A stretch of 64,000 nt of DNA from Thermaerobacter subterraneus DSM 13965 (GCF_000183545.2 NZ_JH976535.1:1417890-1481889); one strand, 5' to 3'. Counted from the first letter of the stretch, positions 35,956-44,020 are shown. The notes: generated by a model from the letters alone, not told the origin. A program made the numbers and translations.

Positions 35956-36264
35956 GATGGCACCTCCCCGCAAGGGGCCGTTTCCCGGCCGGTTGGGGGG
36001 CGGCGGCCGGGCGCCCTTACGGAACCAATGTATGCCGGCCCGGTGACTCTCCATGCGCAGCGGCCGCCGGGGCCGGGCAGCGGTTGTCCACAAGGGGGCG
36101 GGCAACGGCCGGGCGAACCAGGACAGAGCGACCGCGATGCGGACTTCCAGGGCGTCCGGGGGCGGGTCCGCCTGCCCGCCCGGGCACGCGGCGCGGCCGG
36201 GCGGCAACGGAGCCCGACGGAGCCTGCCGCCGGCCATCGCCCGCGAGGAGAAGGAGGGCGACGC
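35956..36264. other. Divergent intergenic region, cupredoxin / YgjP-like gene
   Basis: No gene recognised. On the minus strand CATACATT occurs (36026-36033 region), a match to the sigma-E -10 consensus CATACANT, but no good -35 element accompanies it. On the plus strand only the strong AAGGAGG before the YgjP-like gene stands out. Confidence 0.35.
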
Positions 36265-37221
36265 ATGGGCGAGGGGTCCAGGGACGGGGATCGGGGGCTG
36301 CGGCCACCGGGGGGCATGGGGCAGGGCGGGGCCGGATCGCAGGGCCTGCCCCCCTACACCGTCCGGGTCAGCTCCAGGGCGCGCCGGGTGCGGCTGGTGC
36401 TTTCGCCGGCCGACGGCCTGGTGGTGGTGGTTCCGCCGGGGTACCGGCTGCAGCGGGTGCCCCAGGTGGTGGCCCAGCATGCGGCCTGGATCCAGCGGGC
36501 CCGGCAGCGCCTGGAACAGCAGGCCCGGGCCGCCGGCGGCGGGGCGGGCGATCCCTTGCTCCGCCAGGATGCCGCCGGCCTGGCTCCCCCGGCCTGGCTG
36601 TGGCTGCGGGCTCTGGGGGAGGTGTGGGCCGTGACGCCGGCGGGCCGGCCCACCCTGGGCGGCGCCGCCGGCGGAGGGGGCAAGCCCGCCGCCGGCCGGA
36701 CCCCGCAGCAGGCCCTCTTCGCCGGCGGGGTCACCGGCGATCCAGGGGAACCGCCGCCCCCGGGCGCATCCCTGGCCGGGCAGGTCCGCCTGCCGGCCCG
36801 GGCCGGGGAGCAGGGTCCTGCCGCCTGGGGGCCTCCCCTCAGGGGGTGGCTGGCCGCCCGGGCCCGGGCGACCCTGCTGCCCTGGCTGGAACGGCTGGCG
36901 CGGGAGCGGGGCTTTCGCCTGGCGGGTTCGTCCATCGGCTGCCCCAAGACCCGCTGGGGCAGCTGTTCCGCCGGGCGCCACGTGCGCCTCAGCCTGAAGC
37001 TGCTCTTCCTGCCGCCAGAACTGGTGGAACACGTGCTGATCCACGAACTCTGTCATACCGTCCACCTCAACCACGGTCCCGCCTTCTGGGCCCTGGTGGA
37101 ACGGCATGACCCCCGGGCGGCGCAGCACCGGCGCCAGCTCCGGGCGGCCTGGAGCTATGTACCGGCCTGGCTGCGGCCGGCGCGCTCCATCGGGCCTTCC
37201 CCGGCCGATGCCCGATGGTGA
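36265..37221 (+). CDS. YgjP/SprT-like metal-dependent hydrolase (DUF45)
   Basis: Putative zinc metallopeptidase-like protein, 318 residues. N-terminal strand region YTVRVSSRARRVRLVLSPADGLVVVVP is followed by an Ala/Gly/Pro-rich stretch that inflates the usual length near 230. The catalytic part is intact: GCPKTRWGSCS, then VLIHELCHTVHLNHGPAFWALV with the HExxH zinc motif and a downstream His, as in YgjP. ATG at 36265 has AGGAGG seven bases upstream. It is a single gene followed by the SAM riboswitch region. The cellular role is unknown in the family. Confidence 0.87.
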   Translation: MGEGSRDGDRGLRPPGGMGQGGAGSQGLPPYTVRVSSRARRVRLVLSPADGLVVVVPPGYRLQRVPQVVAQHAAWIQRARQRLEQQARAAGGGAGDPLLRQDAAGLAPPAWLWLRALGEVWAVTPAGRPTLGGAAGGGGKPAAGRTPQQALFAGGVTGDPGEPPPPGASLAGQVRLPARAGEQGPAAWGPPLRGWLAARARATLLPWLERLARERGFRLAGSSIGCPKTRWGSCSAGRHVRLSLKLLFLPPELVEHVLIHELCHTVHLNHGPAFWALVERHDPRAAQHRRQLRAAWSYVPAWLRPARSIGPSPADARW

Positions 37222-37264
37222 GGGGCGCCGGCGCGCAAGGCCGGCCGGGTCGCGGCCGGGATCG

Positions 37265-37293
37265 TTGACCTGCAGGGGCCGGCATGATAGCAT
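37265..37293 (+). promoter_or_regulatory. Promoter of the SAM riboswitch transcript
   Basis: TTGACC (37265-37270), 17 bases, TAGCAT (37288-37293). It is placed about 25 bases before the riboswitch. Confidence 0.5.
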
Positions 37294-37313
37294 CACTTTC
37301 AACAATCACAGAG

Positions 37314-37447
37314 CGCGTCTGCTCTCTTATCCAGAGTGGCGGAGGGACTGGCCCGATGAAGCCCGGCAACCGCCGGCCGTGCCTGGACGGCCGGTAAGGT
37401 GCCAACTCCTGCAGGATCCGTGCGGATCCTGAGAGATGAGAGGGCGC
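37314..37447 (+). ncRNA. SAM-I (S-box) riboswitch
   Basis: Aptamer binding S-adenosylmethionine. Conserved blocks in order: CTCTTATCCAGAGTGGCGGAGGGACTGGCCC (here CTTATC, AGAGTGGCGGAGGGA and TGGCCC), GATGAAGCCCGGCAACC, GGTGCCAACTCCTGCAG and the closing GAGAGATGAGAG. The P1 arm around 37318-37330 pairs with 37432-37443. A terminator follows within 30 bases, so SAM binding should stop transcription of metX-hom. Confidence 0.95.
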
Positions 37448-37462
37448 CGGAAATCTTTTCGG

Positions 37463-37490
37463 CCCTTCCCTCTCGGGAGGGGTAGTTTCT
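37463..37490 (+). terminator. SAM riboswitch intrinsic terminator
   Basis: Stem CCCTTCCC / GGGAGGGG (one G-U pair) with loop TCTC, followed by TAGTTTCTT. It lies between the aptamer and metX. Confidence 0.75.
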
Positions 37491-37537
37491 TATCCGGGAC
37501 CCCTTCGGGGAGCGGGCGCGGGAGGGAGGGGGACGCG

Positions 37538-38728
37538 GTGATCCCCTGTCGCGGCCTTGTCGAGGTGGGGCCCTTGCCCCTGGAGCAGGGCGGCCACCTG
37601 CCCCGGGCCGAACTGGCCTACGAGACCTGGGGTCGCTGGGACCCCCAGCGCCAGAACGCCATCCTGATCTGCCACGCCCTGACGGGCGACGCCCACGTGG
37701 CCTCCCACCATCCCGGCGACCGCCCGGGCTGGTGGGAGGCGGCGGTGGGCCCGGGCCGGCCCATCGACACCCGCCGCTGGTTTGTCATTTGCAGCAACGT
37801 GCTGGGAGGCTGTTACGGGTCCACAGGCCCGGCCAGTCCTGAGGAGGCCGGCCACGGGCCCTGGGGCGGGCGGTTTCCCGTGATCACCGTGCGGGACATG
37901 GTCCATGCCCAGCGCCGGCTCCTGGATGCGCTGGGCATCGGGCGGCTCGCCCTGGTGGTGGGCGGTTCCCTGGGCGGCATGCAGGCGCTGGAGTGGGCCG
38001 TCACCTACCCCGAGCGGGTGGGAGCGGCGGCCGTCCTGGCGGCGCCGCCGGCCGCCTCGCCCCATGCCATCGCCTGGAACGAGGTGCAGCGCCAGGCGAT
38101 CTTCGCAGACCCCGCCTGGCAGGGCGGCGACTATCCCGCCGCCCGCCCGCCCCGCCGCGGGCTGGCCCTGGCCCGGATGCTGGCCATGACCACCTACCGG
38201 GGTCGCGAGGAGTGGGAGGCGCGCTTTGGCCGGGAAGAGGTCCCGGCGGGCGCCGACCCGGTCGCCCAGCGGCTGGGCTCGTACGCCACCGCGCCGGCGG
38301 GCCCGGCCGAGGCCTTCCGGTTCCAGATCGAAAGCTACCTGCACTACCAGGGGGAAAAGCTGGTGCGCCGGTTCGATCCCGCCACGTACGTGACCCTGAC
38401 CCGGGCCATGGATCTCCACGACGTAGGCCGGGGCCGGGGCGGGCTGGAGGGCGCCGCGGCCCGGGTCCAGGGCCGCATGTATGTGCTCAGCATCACCTCG
38501 GACCTGCTCTACCCCGTGGACGAGCAGCGGCGGCTGGTCCAGGCCCTGCGCCGGGCGGGCAAGAATGTCACATGGCAGGTCTGGAAGGCTCCCTGGGGCC
38601 ACGACAGCTTCCTCGTGGACCCCGCGGGGGTGGCCCGCCGGGTGATGGACTGGCTGGAAGAACCCGGTGCTACCGCCGCGCCCGCGCAGGCCGGGGCGGT
38701 GGCGGCGGTGGGGGAGGGGCGCCCGTGA
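37538..38728 (+). CDS. metX: Homoserine O-acetyltransferase MetX
   Basis: Acetylates homoserine from acetyl-CoA in methionine synthesis; alpha/beta-hydrolase fold, 396 residues. Marks: NAILICHALTGDAHVA near residue 40, SNVLGGCYGSTGPAS, the nucleophile elbow VVGGSLGGMQALEW, and the rest of the triad in SDLLYPVDEQ (Asp) and GHDSFLVD (His). GTG at 37538 follows GGAGGGAGGGGG. Regulation by the upstream SAM riboswitch supports the methionine role. The stop overlaps the GTG of hom. Confidence 0.94.
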   Translation: MIPCRGLVEVGPLPLEQGGHLPRAELAYETWGRWDPQRQNAILICHALTGDAHVASHHPGDRPGWWEAAVGPGRPIDTRRWFVICSNVLGGCYGSTGPASPEEAGHGPWGGRFPVITVRDMVHAQRRLLDALGIGRLALVVGGSLGGMQALEWAVTYPERVGAAAVLAAPPAASPHAIAWNEVQRQAIFADPAWQGGDYPAARPPRRGLALARMLAMTTYRGREEWEARFGREEVPAGADPVAQRLGSYATAPAGPAEAFRFQIESYLHYQGEKLVRRFDPATYVTLTRAMDLHDVGRGRGGLEGAAARVQGRMYVLSITSDLLYPVDEQRRLVQALRRAGKNVTWQVWKAPWGHDSFLVDPAGVARRVMDWLEEPGATAAPAQAGAVAAVGEGRP

Positions 38729-39852
38729 AGGGTCCCGTGGTGGCGCTGCTGGGTCTGGGCACCGTGGGTAGTGCGGTGGCGCGCCGGTTGCTCAACCCGC
38801 CACCCTGGCTGGTGGCGCGGCTGGGTGGCGTGCCGCGGCTGAAGGGGATCCTGGTACGCCACCCCGGCAAGCCGCGGCCGGCGGCCGTCGACCGCAGCCT
38901 GCTCACCACCGATGCCGACCAGCTGCTGGGCGATCCTGAGGTCGACGTGGTGATCGAGCTCATCGGCGGTGTCGAACCGGCCCGCCAGTACGTCCTGCGG
39001 GCCCTGGAAGCCGGCCGCCACGTGATCACCGCCAACAAGGCCCTTCTGGCCGAATCCCTGGCGACCCTGTCGGCGGTGGCCCGCCGGCACGGGGTGGAGC
39101 TGGCCTTCGAAGGGGCGGTGGCCGGCGGGGTGCCCATCATTCGCCCGCTGCTGAGGTGCCTGGCGGCCAACCGGGTGCGCCGCCTGCGGGCGGTCCTGAA
39201 TGGCACCTGCAATTTCGTCCTCACCCAGGTGGAGCAGGGCGCCACCCTGGAGGACGCGGTTCGTGCCGCCCAGGCCGCCGGCTATGCGGAAGCCGATCCC
39301 AGCGACGACTTGTCGGGGCGCGACGCGGCCCGCAAGCTGGCCATCCTGGCGACCCTGGTGACGGGCGAGCCCGTGGCCTGGACCGCCGTGGCCCGTCGCG
39401 GGCTGGACGACCCCGCCTTTCGCCGTGCCCTGCAGGAGGGAGGGGGCGGGGGCGAGGCGGCCCGCCAGGGCGGCGGCGCTGCCCGCTGGCGCCTGGTGGC
39501 CACCGCCGAGTGGACGGGGCCGGCCCCCCGGCTGGCCGTCGAGCCGCAGATGTTGCCGCCCCACGACCCCCTGCTCCAGGCGGCCGGGGTGGAGAATATG
39601 ATCCTGATCGAGGCGGATCCGGTGGGCACGGTGCGGTTTGCCGGGCCCGGGGCCGGCGGCGATGCCACCGCCAGCGCCGTCCTGGCGGACCTGATCGCCA
39701 TCTGGCGGGGCGACCGCCTGCCGTTGCCGGACCTGGAGGCCGGCCGGTCCGTGGCCGTGCAGCCCTCGGCGGCCGTGCCCCGCGCCGGGTTCGACACCGA
39801 GTGGCAGGATCCGGCGGCTGCGGCGGTTAAACTGAGGTTGACGGAAGGTTGA
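38725..39852 (+). CDS. hom: Homoserine dehydrogenase
   Basis: Reduces aspartate semialdehyde to homoserine, feeding MetX and threonine synthesis. 375 residues. The N-terminal fold LLGLGTVGSAVARRL binds NAD(P); EGAVAGGVPIIRPL, LNGTCNFVLTQVEQGA and AEADPSDDLSGRDAARKLAIL are family blocks containing the catalytic Lys/Asp region. The protein stops after the catalytic domain, so the C-terminal ACT domain of typical 430-residue enzymes is missing, and a Gly-rich insert lies near residue 240. GTG at 38725 overlaps the metX stop (GTGA). Confidence 0.92.
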   Translation: MKGPVVALLGLGTVGSAVARRLLNPPPWLVARLGGVPRLKGILVRHPGKPRPAAVDRSLLTTDADQLLGDPEVDVVIELIGGVEPARQYVLRALEAGRHVITANKALLAESLATLSAVARRHGVELAFEGAVAGGVPIIRPLLRCLAANRVRRLRAVLNGTCNFVLTQVEQGATLEDAVRAAQAAGYAEADPSDDLSGRDAARKLAILATLVTGEPVAWTAVARRGLDDPAFRRALQEGGGGGEAARQGGGAARWRLVATAEWTGPAPRLAVEPQMLPPHDPLLQAAGVENMILIEADPVGTVRFAGPGAGGDATASAVLADLIAIWRGDRLPLPDLEAGRSVAVQPSAAVPRAGFDTEWQDPAAAAVKLRLTEG

Positions 39853-39908
39853 ACGGCTCACCGGCCGCCGGGCTCCGCGGCCGGGCGGCCGCGGCAGGGG
39901 GGAGCGGC

Positions 39909-40343
39909 ATGGGCCCCAGGCATCTCGCCCAGTGCTATCGTTGCCGGCGCACCTTCGAGGCCGACCGCCGGGGGGCCCGCTACTGCCCGGAGTGCGAGCG
40001 GGAGCAGCGGCGCCGGTTCCGGGTGTTGCCGGGGGGGAAGGATCCCCGCTACGGCTGGGGGGTGGCGCCCGCGGCGCGGCCGCGGGCTGCGCGGCCGGGC
40101 CCGCGAAGCGGGCGCTGGCCGCTGGGCTGGCGGCAAGCGCGGCGGGGCGGGCCGGTGTCCTGGCGGAGCCGCTGGACCTGGCGGCGGTGGCACCAGCTCC
40201 TGCGCCTGGTGGCCGTGGTGGCCGCGGCCGCGGCGGCGCAGGTGGCCTGGGAACAGGTGGACGCCGGTTCCTGGCCGGTCGAGTGGCTGGTATACCTGGC
40301 AGGAGCGGCCTGGATTTGGAACCGGCGGGATCAAGCGGCCTAG
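39909..40343 (+). CDS. Small zinc-ribbon membrane protein, function unknown
   Basis: Hypothetical protein of 144 residues. It opens with a short zinc ribbon (CYRCRRTFEADRRGARYCPEC: two CxxC pairs at residues 9-12 and 26-29), passes through an Arg/Pro/Trp-rich basic middle, and ends in hydrophobic segments (LLRLVAVVAAAAAAQVAW and VEWLVYLAGAAWIW) that look membrane-inserted. ATG at 39909 has GGGGGAG upstream. It follows hom by 56 bases, so it may be the last gene of the SAM-regulated operon, though nothing in it suggests methionine metabolism. Confidence 0.6.
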   Translation: MGPRHLAQCYRCRRTFEADRRGARYCPECEREQRRRFRVLPGGKDPRYGWGVAPAARPRAARPGPRSGRWPLGWRQARRGGPVSWRSRWTWRRWHQLLRLVAVVAAAAAAQVAWEQVDAGSWPVEWLVYLAGAAWIWNRRDQAA

Positions 40344-40391
40344 GTCGCGACACCCAAGCGGCCTGGGTACCGGCACCGGGGTACACATGGT

Positions 40392-40416
40392 CCGGCGGCG
40401 GGTATCCCGCCGCCGG
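40392..40416. terminator. Perfect 11-base hairpin between convergent genes
   Basis: CCGGCGGCGGG-TAT-CCCGCCGCCGG followed by TTGCTTCG. It lies between the zinc-ribbon gene and the ytxC-like gene and probably terminates one or both transcripts. Confidence 0.55.
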
Positions 40417-40562
40417 TTGCTTCGTCCCGCGCCCTTTCCGGCCGCTTCCCTCCACTGCGCCCCGGTGCACCTGCGGGCCCGGCGACGCCTGGGGTCCCGG
40501 CGCCATGGCGAACCCCAGGGGCATGGGGAGCCTCGAGCGGAGGTTCCCGCCCGGCCGCGCCC

Positions 40563-41315
40563 TCAGGCGCCCTCCTCCGGACCGTCGCCGGGTTCCACGG
40601 CCAGGCCTGCCTCCCGCAGCCGGGCCGCCAGCTCGGGCCGGGTCCCCCTGAGCCGGATGCGGCGGGGGCCTAGCGCCTTGAGCAGGCCGGCGGCCAGGTC
40701 CTCCCGCTCCAGCGGTACCCGCGGGTCCAGGTGCCCCTCCAGAAACTCGCGGTAGAGGGGCGGCCCGCCGGGCTCCCGGATGACCAGGTCCCGTCCCTGC
40801 CCTTCCACCCAGAGCTCCTCGGGCCCCTCCTCTACCGGGCGCAGGGTGCCGAGGAACTGCTCCAGGGCCCGCTCCAACCAGAGCTGCTGCAAGCCTGTCC
40901 GGGCCAGCTCGCCCACCAGGCTGCGCAAGAACCGCTCGCCGCGAAAGCGTAGCCAGCCCAGAATGCTCAGGCGACCGTGCTGGAGCAGTTCGGGCAGCAG
41001 CAGAGCCGCCGTTCCGCGGGCCAGGGGCGGCTGGGCCAGCAGGGGGAGGCTCTGCTTCCAGACCTGCAGCCGGTCATCGGGGTCGACTGCCGCGTAGCGG
41101 GAATCCAGGTGCTCCAGCAGCATCTCCGGCAAGAGGACCTGGTGCACGAAGTGGGACGCGGCCTGGGCCGCCGGCTGGGGCACGTATTCGGTCAAAAAGA
41201 CCCACCGCTGGCGCGACCGGAACACGGTATAGACCAACCGCTCCCGCTCCAGCACCCGCTGGAACTCCGAGGGGTGGGTCTCCACGGAGATGGCCAGCTG
41301 TCCCTGCGCGCCCAT
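40563..41315 (-). CDS. YtxC-like putative sporulation protein
   Basis: 250-residue protein without signal peptide or membrane helix that I match tentatively to the YtxC family of endospore formers, on the basis of length, the Glu/Arg-rich N-terminal half and a central FR block (LSILGWLRFRGERFLRSLVGEL), similar to the family's conserved G-F-x-x-FR segment. The C-terminal 100 residues are acidic and less conserved-looking. ATG at 41313-41315 has GGGAGG eight bases upstream. It is divergent from the D-Ala-D-Ala carboxypeptidase gene. The molecular function of YtxC is unknown. Confidence 0.55.
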   Translation of the reverse strand: MGAQGQLAISVETHPSEFQRVLERERLVYTVFRSRQRWVFLTEYVPQPAAQAASHFVHQVLLPEMLLEHLDSRYAAVDPDDRLQVWKQSLPLLAQPPLARGTAALLLPELLQHGRLSILGWLRFRGERFLRSLVGELARTGLQQLWLERALEQFLGTLRPVEEGPEELWVEGQGRDLVIREPGGPPLYREFLEGHLDPRVPLEREDLAAGLLKALGPRRIRLRGTRPELAARLREAGLAVEPGDGPEEGA

Positions 41316-41937
41316 CAGGCCAACCTCCCGCTGTTCCCGGCCACCGCCGGCGGCTCCAGCGGGCGGCCCTGGCGGGGTGGCCGGCCCGCGGGGCGCCGCC
41401 ACCGAGGTGGCCCTGGTTATCCCTTAGTCTATGCGGACTCCCCACCCCGCTCCTGCCGGTGGTGCGACGCCCGCTTCCATTCCGTCAGCCGCCGCCCGGC
41501 GTGGCTGACACCCGTACCGGACGGGCGCGCACCCCTCCGTCGAGCCCAGGGCCCCGCCGCCTCCGGCCCCAGGGGCCGTCCACACCCGGGCGGGGTCCTG
41601 CGAAGCCAGGGGCGGTGGAACGATTCACCATCCCTGGGTCTTGAGCCGGCGGGAGGAACCGCCCCGGTCCTTAGCCAAAAGCCTGAAGGATATACCGTGT
41701 CGCCCGGGCCCCTGTGGGGTCCGGGCGGGCGGCGGGCCGGTGGCCCGGGCGTCCCCTGCCAGGGCGGCGGCCGGGCGCGTCAAGGGGCCGGCGACGCCGC
41801 CGGACTGGAAGGCAGGGCCGCTGGACTTGCCGCGGCCCGGGCAGCGGATGGGCTGCGGCCCAGGCCCGCTGGTGGCCTGGCGCCGGACCAGGCGCCCGAA
41901 GGCTGGAGACCGGTCTTCGGCGTACGGCAGCAAGGAG
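41316..41937. other. Long divergent gap with stable hairpins upstream of the carboxypeptidase gene
   Basis: About 620 bases without a supported gene. Two adjacent stem-loops stand out on the plus strand: CCAGGG...GGTG-loop-CACC...CCCTGG at 41606-41637 and GGCGG-GAGGAA-CCGCC at 41648-41663, followed by the AT-richer stretch CCAAAAGCCTGAAGGATATA at 41674-41693. A palindrome AGACCGGTCT lies at 41907-41916. I could not fit the hairpins to a known riboswitch class. Confidence 0.4.
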
Positions 41938-43377
41938 GTGCCATGCAGGTTGCCGGCTGCAACCAACCGGCGGCCCTCCGCAGGCCGGTGGGGGAGGGGC
42001 GGTCATGGAGGGCGCCGGCAGGCGGGGGGATGCGCGCCGTGGCAACAAGCGGTGCGGCGCGGCGGGTTCGTGCTGCTTGCCGTCGCCCTGGGGCTGGCGG
42101 TCCTGGCGGGCGCGGTCCCCGGGGTCCCGGCGGCCCGGGTCCGGGCGGAAGGGTCCGCACCCCAGCAGCCGCCATCCCAAGACGCCCGGGCGGCCATCCT
42201 GGTGGACGCGGCCACCGGGCAGGTGCTCTACGCGCGCAACGCCGACGCCACCATGCCTATGGCCAGCACGACCAAGATCATGACGGCCCTGCTGGCCATC
42301 GAGCGAGGGGACCTGCAGCAGGTCATCACCACCAGCCAGCGGGCCTTCGGCGTCGAGGGGTCCAGCCTCTACCTGGCCCTAGGCGAGCAGCGGACCCTGG
42401 AAGAGCTTCTCTACGGGCTCATGCTCCAGTCGGGCAACGACGCGGCGGTGGCCATCGCCGAAGGCCTGGCCGGGTCCGTGGAGACCTTCGTCCAGTGGAT
42501 GAACCAGCGCGCCCGGGAACTGGGCCTGGAACACACCCGCTTCGCCGATCCCCACGGGCTCGCCAGCCGGGACCACTACACCTCGGCGCGGGACCTGGCC
42601 ACCCTGGCCCGGGTAGCCCTGGCCAATCCCACCTTCCGGCGCGTCGTGGGAACCAGGGAGTACCGGATGCCCTGGCCCGAAAAGAACTCGGAGCGGGTGC
42701 TTTACAACCACAACCGGTTCCTCTGGCGCTACGACGGCGCCACGGGTGTGAAGAACGGCTACACCAGCGCCGCCCGTGGAGCCCTGGTGGCGTCGGCGCA
42801 GCGCGGCGGCGTCGAGCTGGTCGGGGTCCTGCTGGGGGCGCATCCCACGGGGATGTACCGGGACATGGCGGCCCTGATGGACTGGGGTTTTGCCCGCTTT
42901 GAGCCCCTGCCGCTGGTGCAGGCCGGCGAGCGGGTGGGGCAGGTGCCGGTACGGGGCGGCCGGCAGGACAGCGTGGCGGCCGTCGCCGCCTACGGCGTCC
43001 GGTGGCTGGTTCCTCGGGACGAGCCGGCGCCGCCGGTCCGGCGCCAGGTGGAGCTGGAGCAGGCCTTGCAGGCGCCGGTGGGCGAGGGCGCGCGGGTCGG
43101 CACCCTGGTGGTGCGCGTGGGCGACCAGGTCGTCGACCGGATCCCCTTGCTCAGCGGCGCGGCGGTCGAGCCGCTCACGGCCTGGGAAGCGGCGGCCCGG
43201 GCGGTCAAGGCGCGGCAGCCGTGGCCCTACGCCTGGGGCTTGGCCTTGCTGGCCGCGGCCTGGACGGTCCTTCGCCGGCGGCGAGCCATGCTGGCGCGGC
43301 GTCGCTGGCGGCGCCGGGTGGCGGCGTTCGACCCGCTGTGGTACGCCTTTCGCGCGCGGGATCCGGGAGCTGACTGA
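41938..43377 (+). CDS. D-alanyl-D-alanine carboxypeptidase (DacF/PBP5-like, S11 family)
   Basis: Secreted, membrane-tethered peptidoglycan carboxypeptidase. A signal segment (FVLLAVALGLAVLAGAVPGVPA) precedes the catalytic domain with SxxK as ASTTKIM, SxN as QSGNDAAVA and KTG-like VKNGYTS. A PBP5-type C-terminal domain and a C-terminal hydrophobic helix (YAWGLALLAAAWTVL) with a basic tail follow. The start is uncertain: in this frame GTG at 41938 overlaps the GGAGG itself and GTG at 42052 lacks a ribosome binding site, while the best site-plus-ATG (41942) is one base out of frame. In spore formers such enzymes often act in cortex formation, and the SASP gene follows directly. Confidence 0.88.
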   Translation: MPCRLPAATNRRPSAGRWGRGGHGGRRQAGGCAPWQQAVRRGGFVLLAVALGLAVLAGAVPGVPAARVRAEGSAPQQPPSQDARAAILVDAATGQVLYARNADATMPMASTTKIMTALLAIERGDLQQVITTSQRAFGVEGSSLYLALGEQRTLEELLYGLMLQSGNDAAVAIAEGLAGSVETFVQWMNQRARELGLEHTRFADPHGLASRDHYTSARDLATLARVALANPTFRRVVGTREYRMPWPEKNSERVLYNHNRFLWRYDGATGVKNGYTSAARGALVASAQRGGVELVGVLLGAHPTGMYRDMAALMDWGFARFEPLPLVQAGERVGQVPVRGGRQDSVAAVAAYGVRWLVPRDEPAPPVRRQVELEQALQAPVGEGARVGTLVVRVGDQVVDRIPLLSGAAVEPLTAWEAAARAVKARQPWPYAWGLALLAAAWTVLRRRRAMLARRRWRRRVAAFDPLWYAFRARDPGAD

Positions 43378-43453
43378 AGCGTCAGCGGGCAGGCGCCCGG
43401 CGGGCCGGCCGCCTGCCGGACGGCAGCCTGCCCCACCGGCGCCAGGCATCGGG

Positions 43454-43483
43454 GGTATCGGCCCGGCGGGCCTTCTCACACTA
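43454..43483 (+). promoter_or_regulatory. Sigma-G-like promoter of the SASP gene
   Basis: GGTATC (43454-43459) resembles the -35 TGHATA element. After 17 bases comes CACACTA (43477-43483), one change from the forespore -10 consensus CATWMTA. The position, 50 bases before the ATG of a SASP gene, fits sigma-G control. Confidence 0.5.
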
Positions 43484-43533
43484 CAAATGGCCCGTCTTTC
43501 GCGGCCGAACACCGAACCCGAGGTGGTGCCTGC

Positions 43534-43887
43534 ATGGCCAGACGACGCGGCGCCGGCGACCTGCTGGTTCCCGGCGCGCAGCCGGGGCTGGACCGCTTGA
43601 AGATGGAAGTCGCCCAGGAAATCGGCCTGTTGCCGCCCGGCGCGGCCTCGCCCCACGCCTACGACGCGGCCCTGGACCGGCAGAAGTGGGAGGTGGCCGA
43701 GGAACTCGGCCTGGCCGACCGGATCCGCCAGGTGGGCTGGGGGGAGATGACGACCCGGGATTGCGGCGCCATCGGCGGGCGCCTGGGCGGCCGCTTGGGC
43801 GGCCAGATGGTCCGGCGGATGATCGCCCTGGCCGAACAACAGCTGGCAGGGGCGGGAGGCCCGCCCACCACCGGTCCAAGCTGGTGA
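43534..43887 (+). CDS. Small acid-soluble spore protein, alpha/beta type
   Basis: DNA-coating protein of the dormant spore, 117 residues, longer than the usual 60-90. The second half is canonical: QKWEVAEELGLAD, then GWGEMTTRDCGAIGGRLGG and MVRRMIALAEQQL. A second copy of the first helix motif, LDRLKMEVAQEIGL, lies upstream at about residues 18-31, separated by a Pro/Gly/Ala loop, so the helix 1 region appears duplicated. Germination protease normally cleaves within the ExxxE-type segment, and two such sites are present. ATG at 43534 has GAGG upstream. A forespore-type promoter precedes it. Confidence 0.88.
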   Translation: MARRRGAGDLLVPGAQPGLDRLKMEVAQEIGLLPPGAASPHAYDAALDRQKWEVAEELGLADRIRQVGWGEMTTRDCGAIGGRLGGRLGGQMVRRMIALAEQQLAGAGGPPTTGPSW

Positions 43888-43888
43888 G

Positions 43889-43917
43889 TCGGCACCCCGG
43901 TCGGTAGACGGTACAAT
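43889..43917 (+). promoter_or_regulatory. Candidate promoter of queG
   Basis: TCGGCA (43889-43894), 17 bases, TACAAT (43912-43917). The start would fall near 43924, upstream of a terminator-like hairpin. Confidence 0.45.
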
Positions 43918-43935
43918 GAAGGAAAGACGGGGTCG

Positions 43936-43970
43936 GGCGGCGACCCGGGCAGCCGGGTGGCCGCCTTTTT
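43936..43970 (+). terminator. Intrinsic terminator after SASP / before queG
   Basis: GGCGGC-G-ACCCGG / CCGGGT-G-GCCGCC stem with loop GCAG, followed by TTTTT. It ends the SASP transcript, and it also lies downstream of the candidate queG promoter. Confidence 0.8.
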
Positions 43971-44020
43971 GCGCGTTCTCCCTGGCGCGCCGGGACCGGG
44001 CCCCGAGGGGAGGGATGCCC

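Noticed and set aside
41641-41700. Cyclic di-AMP (ydaO-type) riboswitch upstream of the carboxypeptidase gene
   Set aside because: A GGGAGGAACC block is present, but the other conserved blocks (GCCGAATCC, GGGTGAATC, the terminal GTCAGCTAACC) are not found in the right order on either strand.
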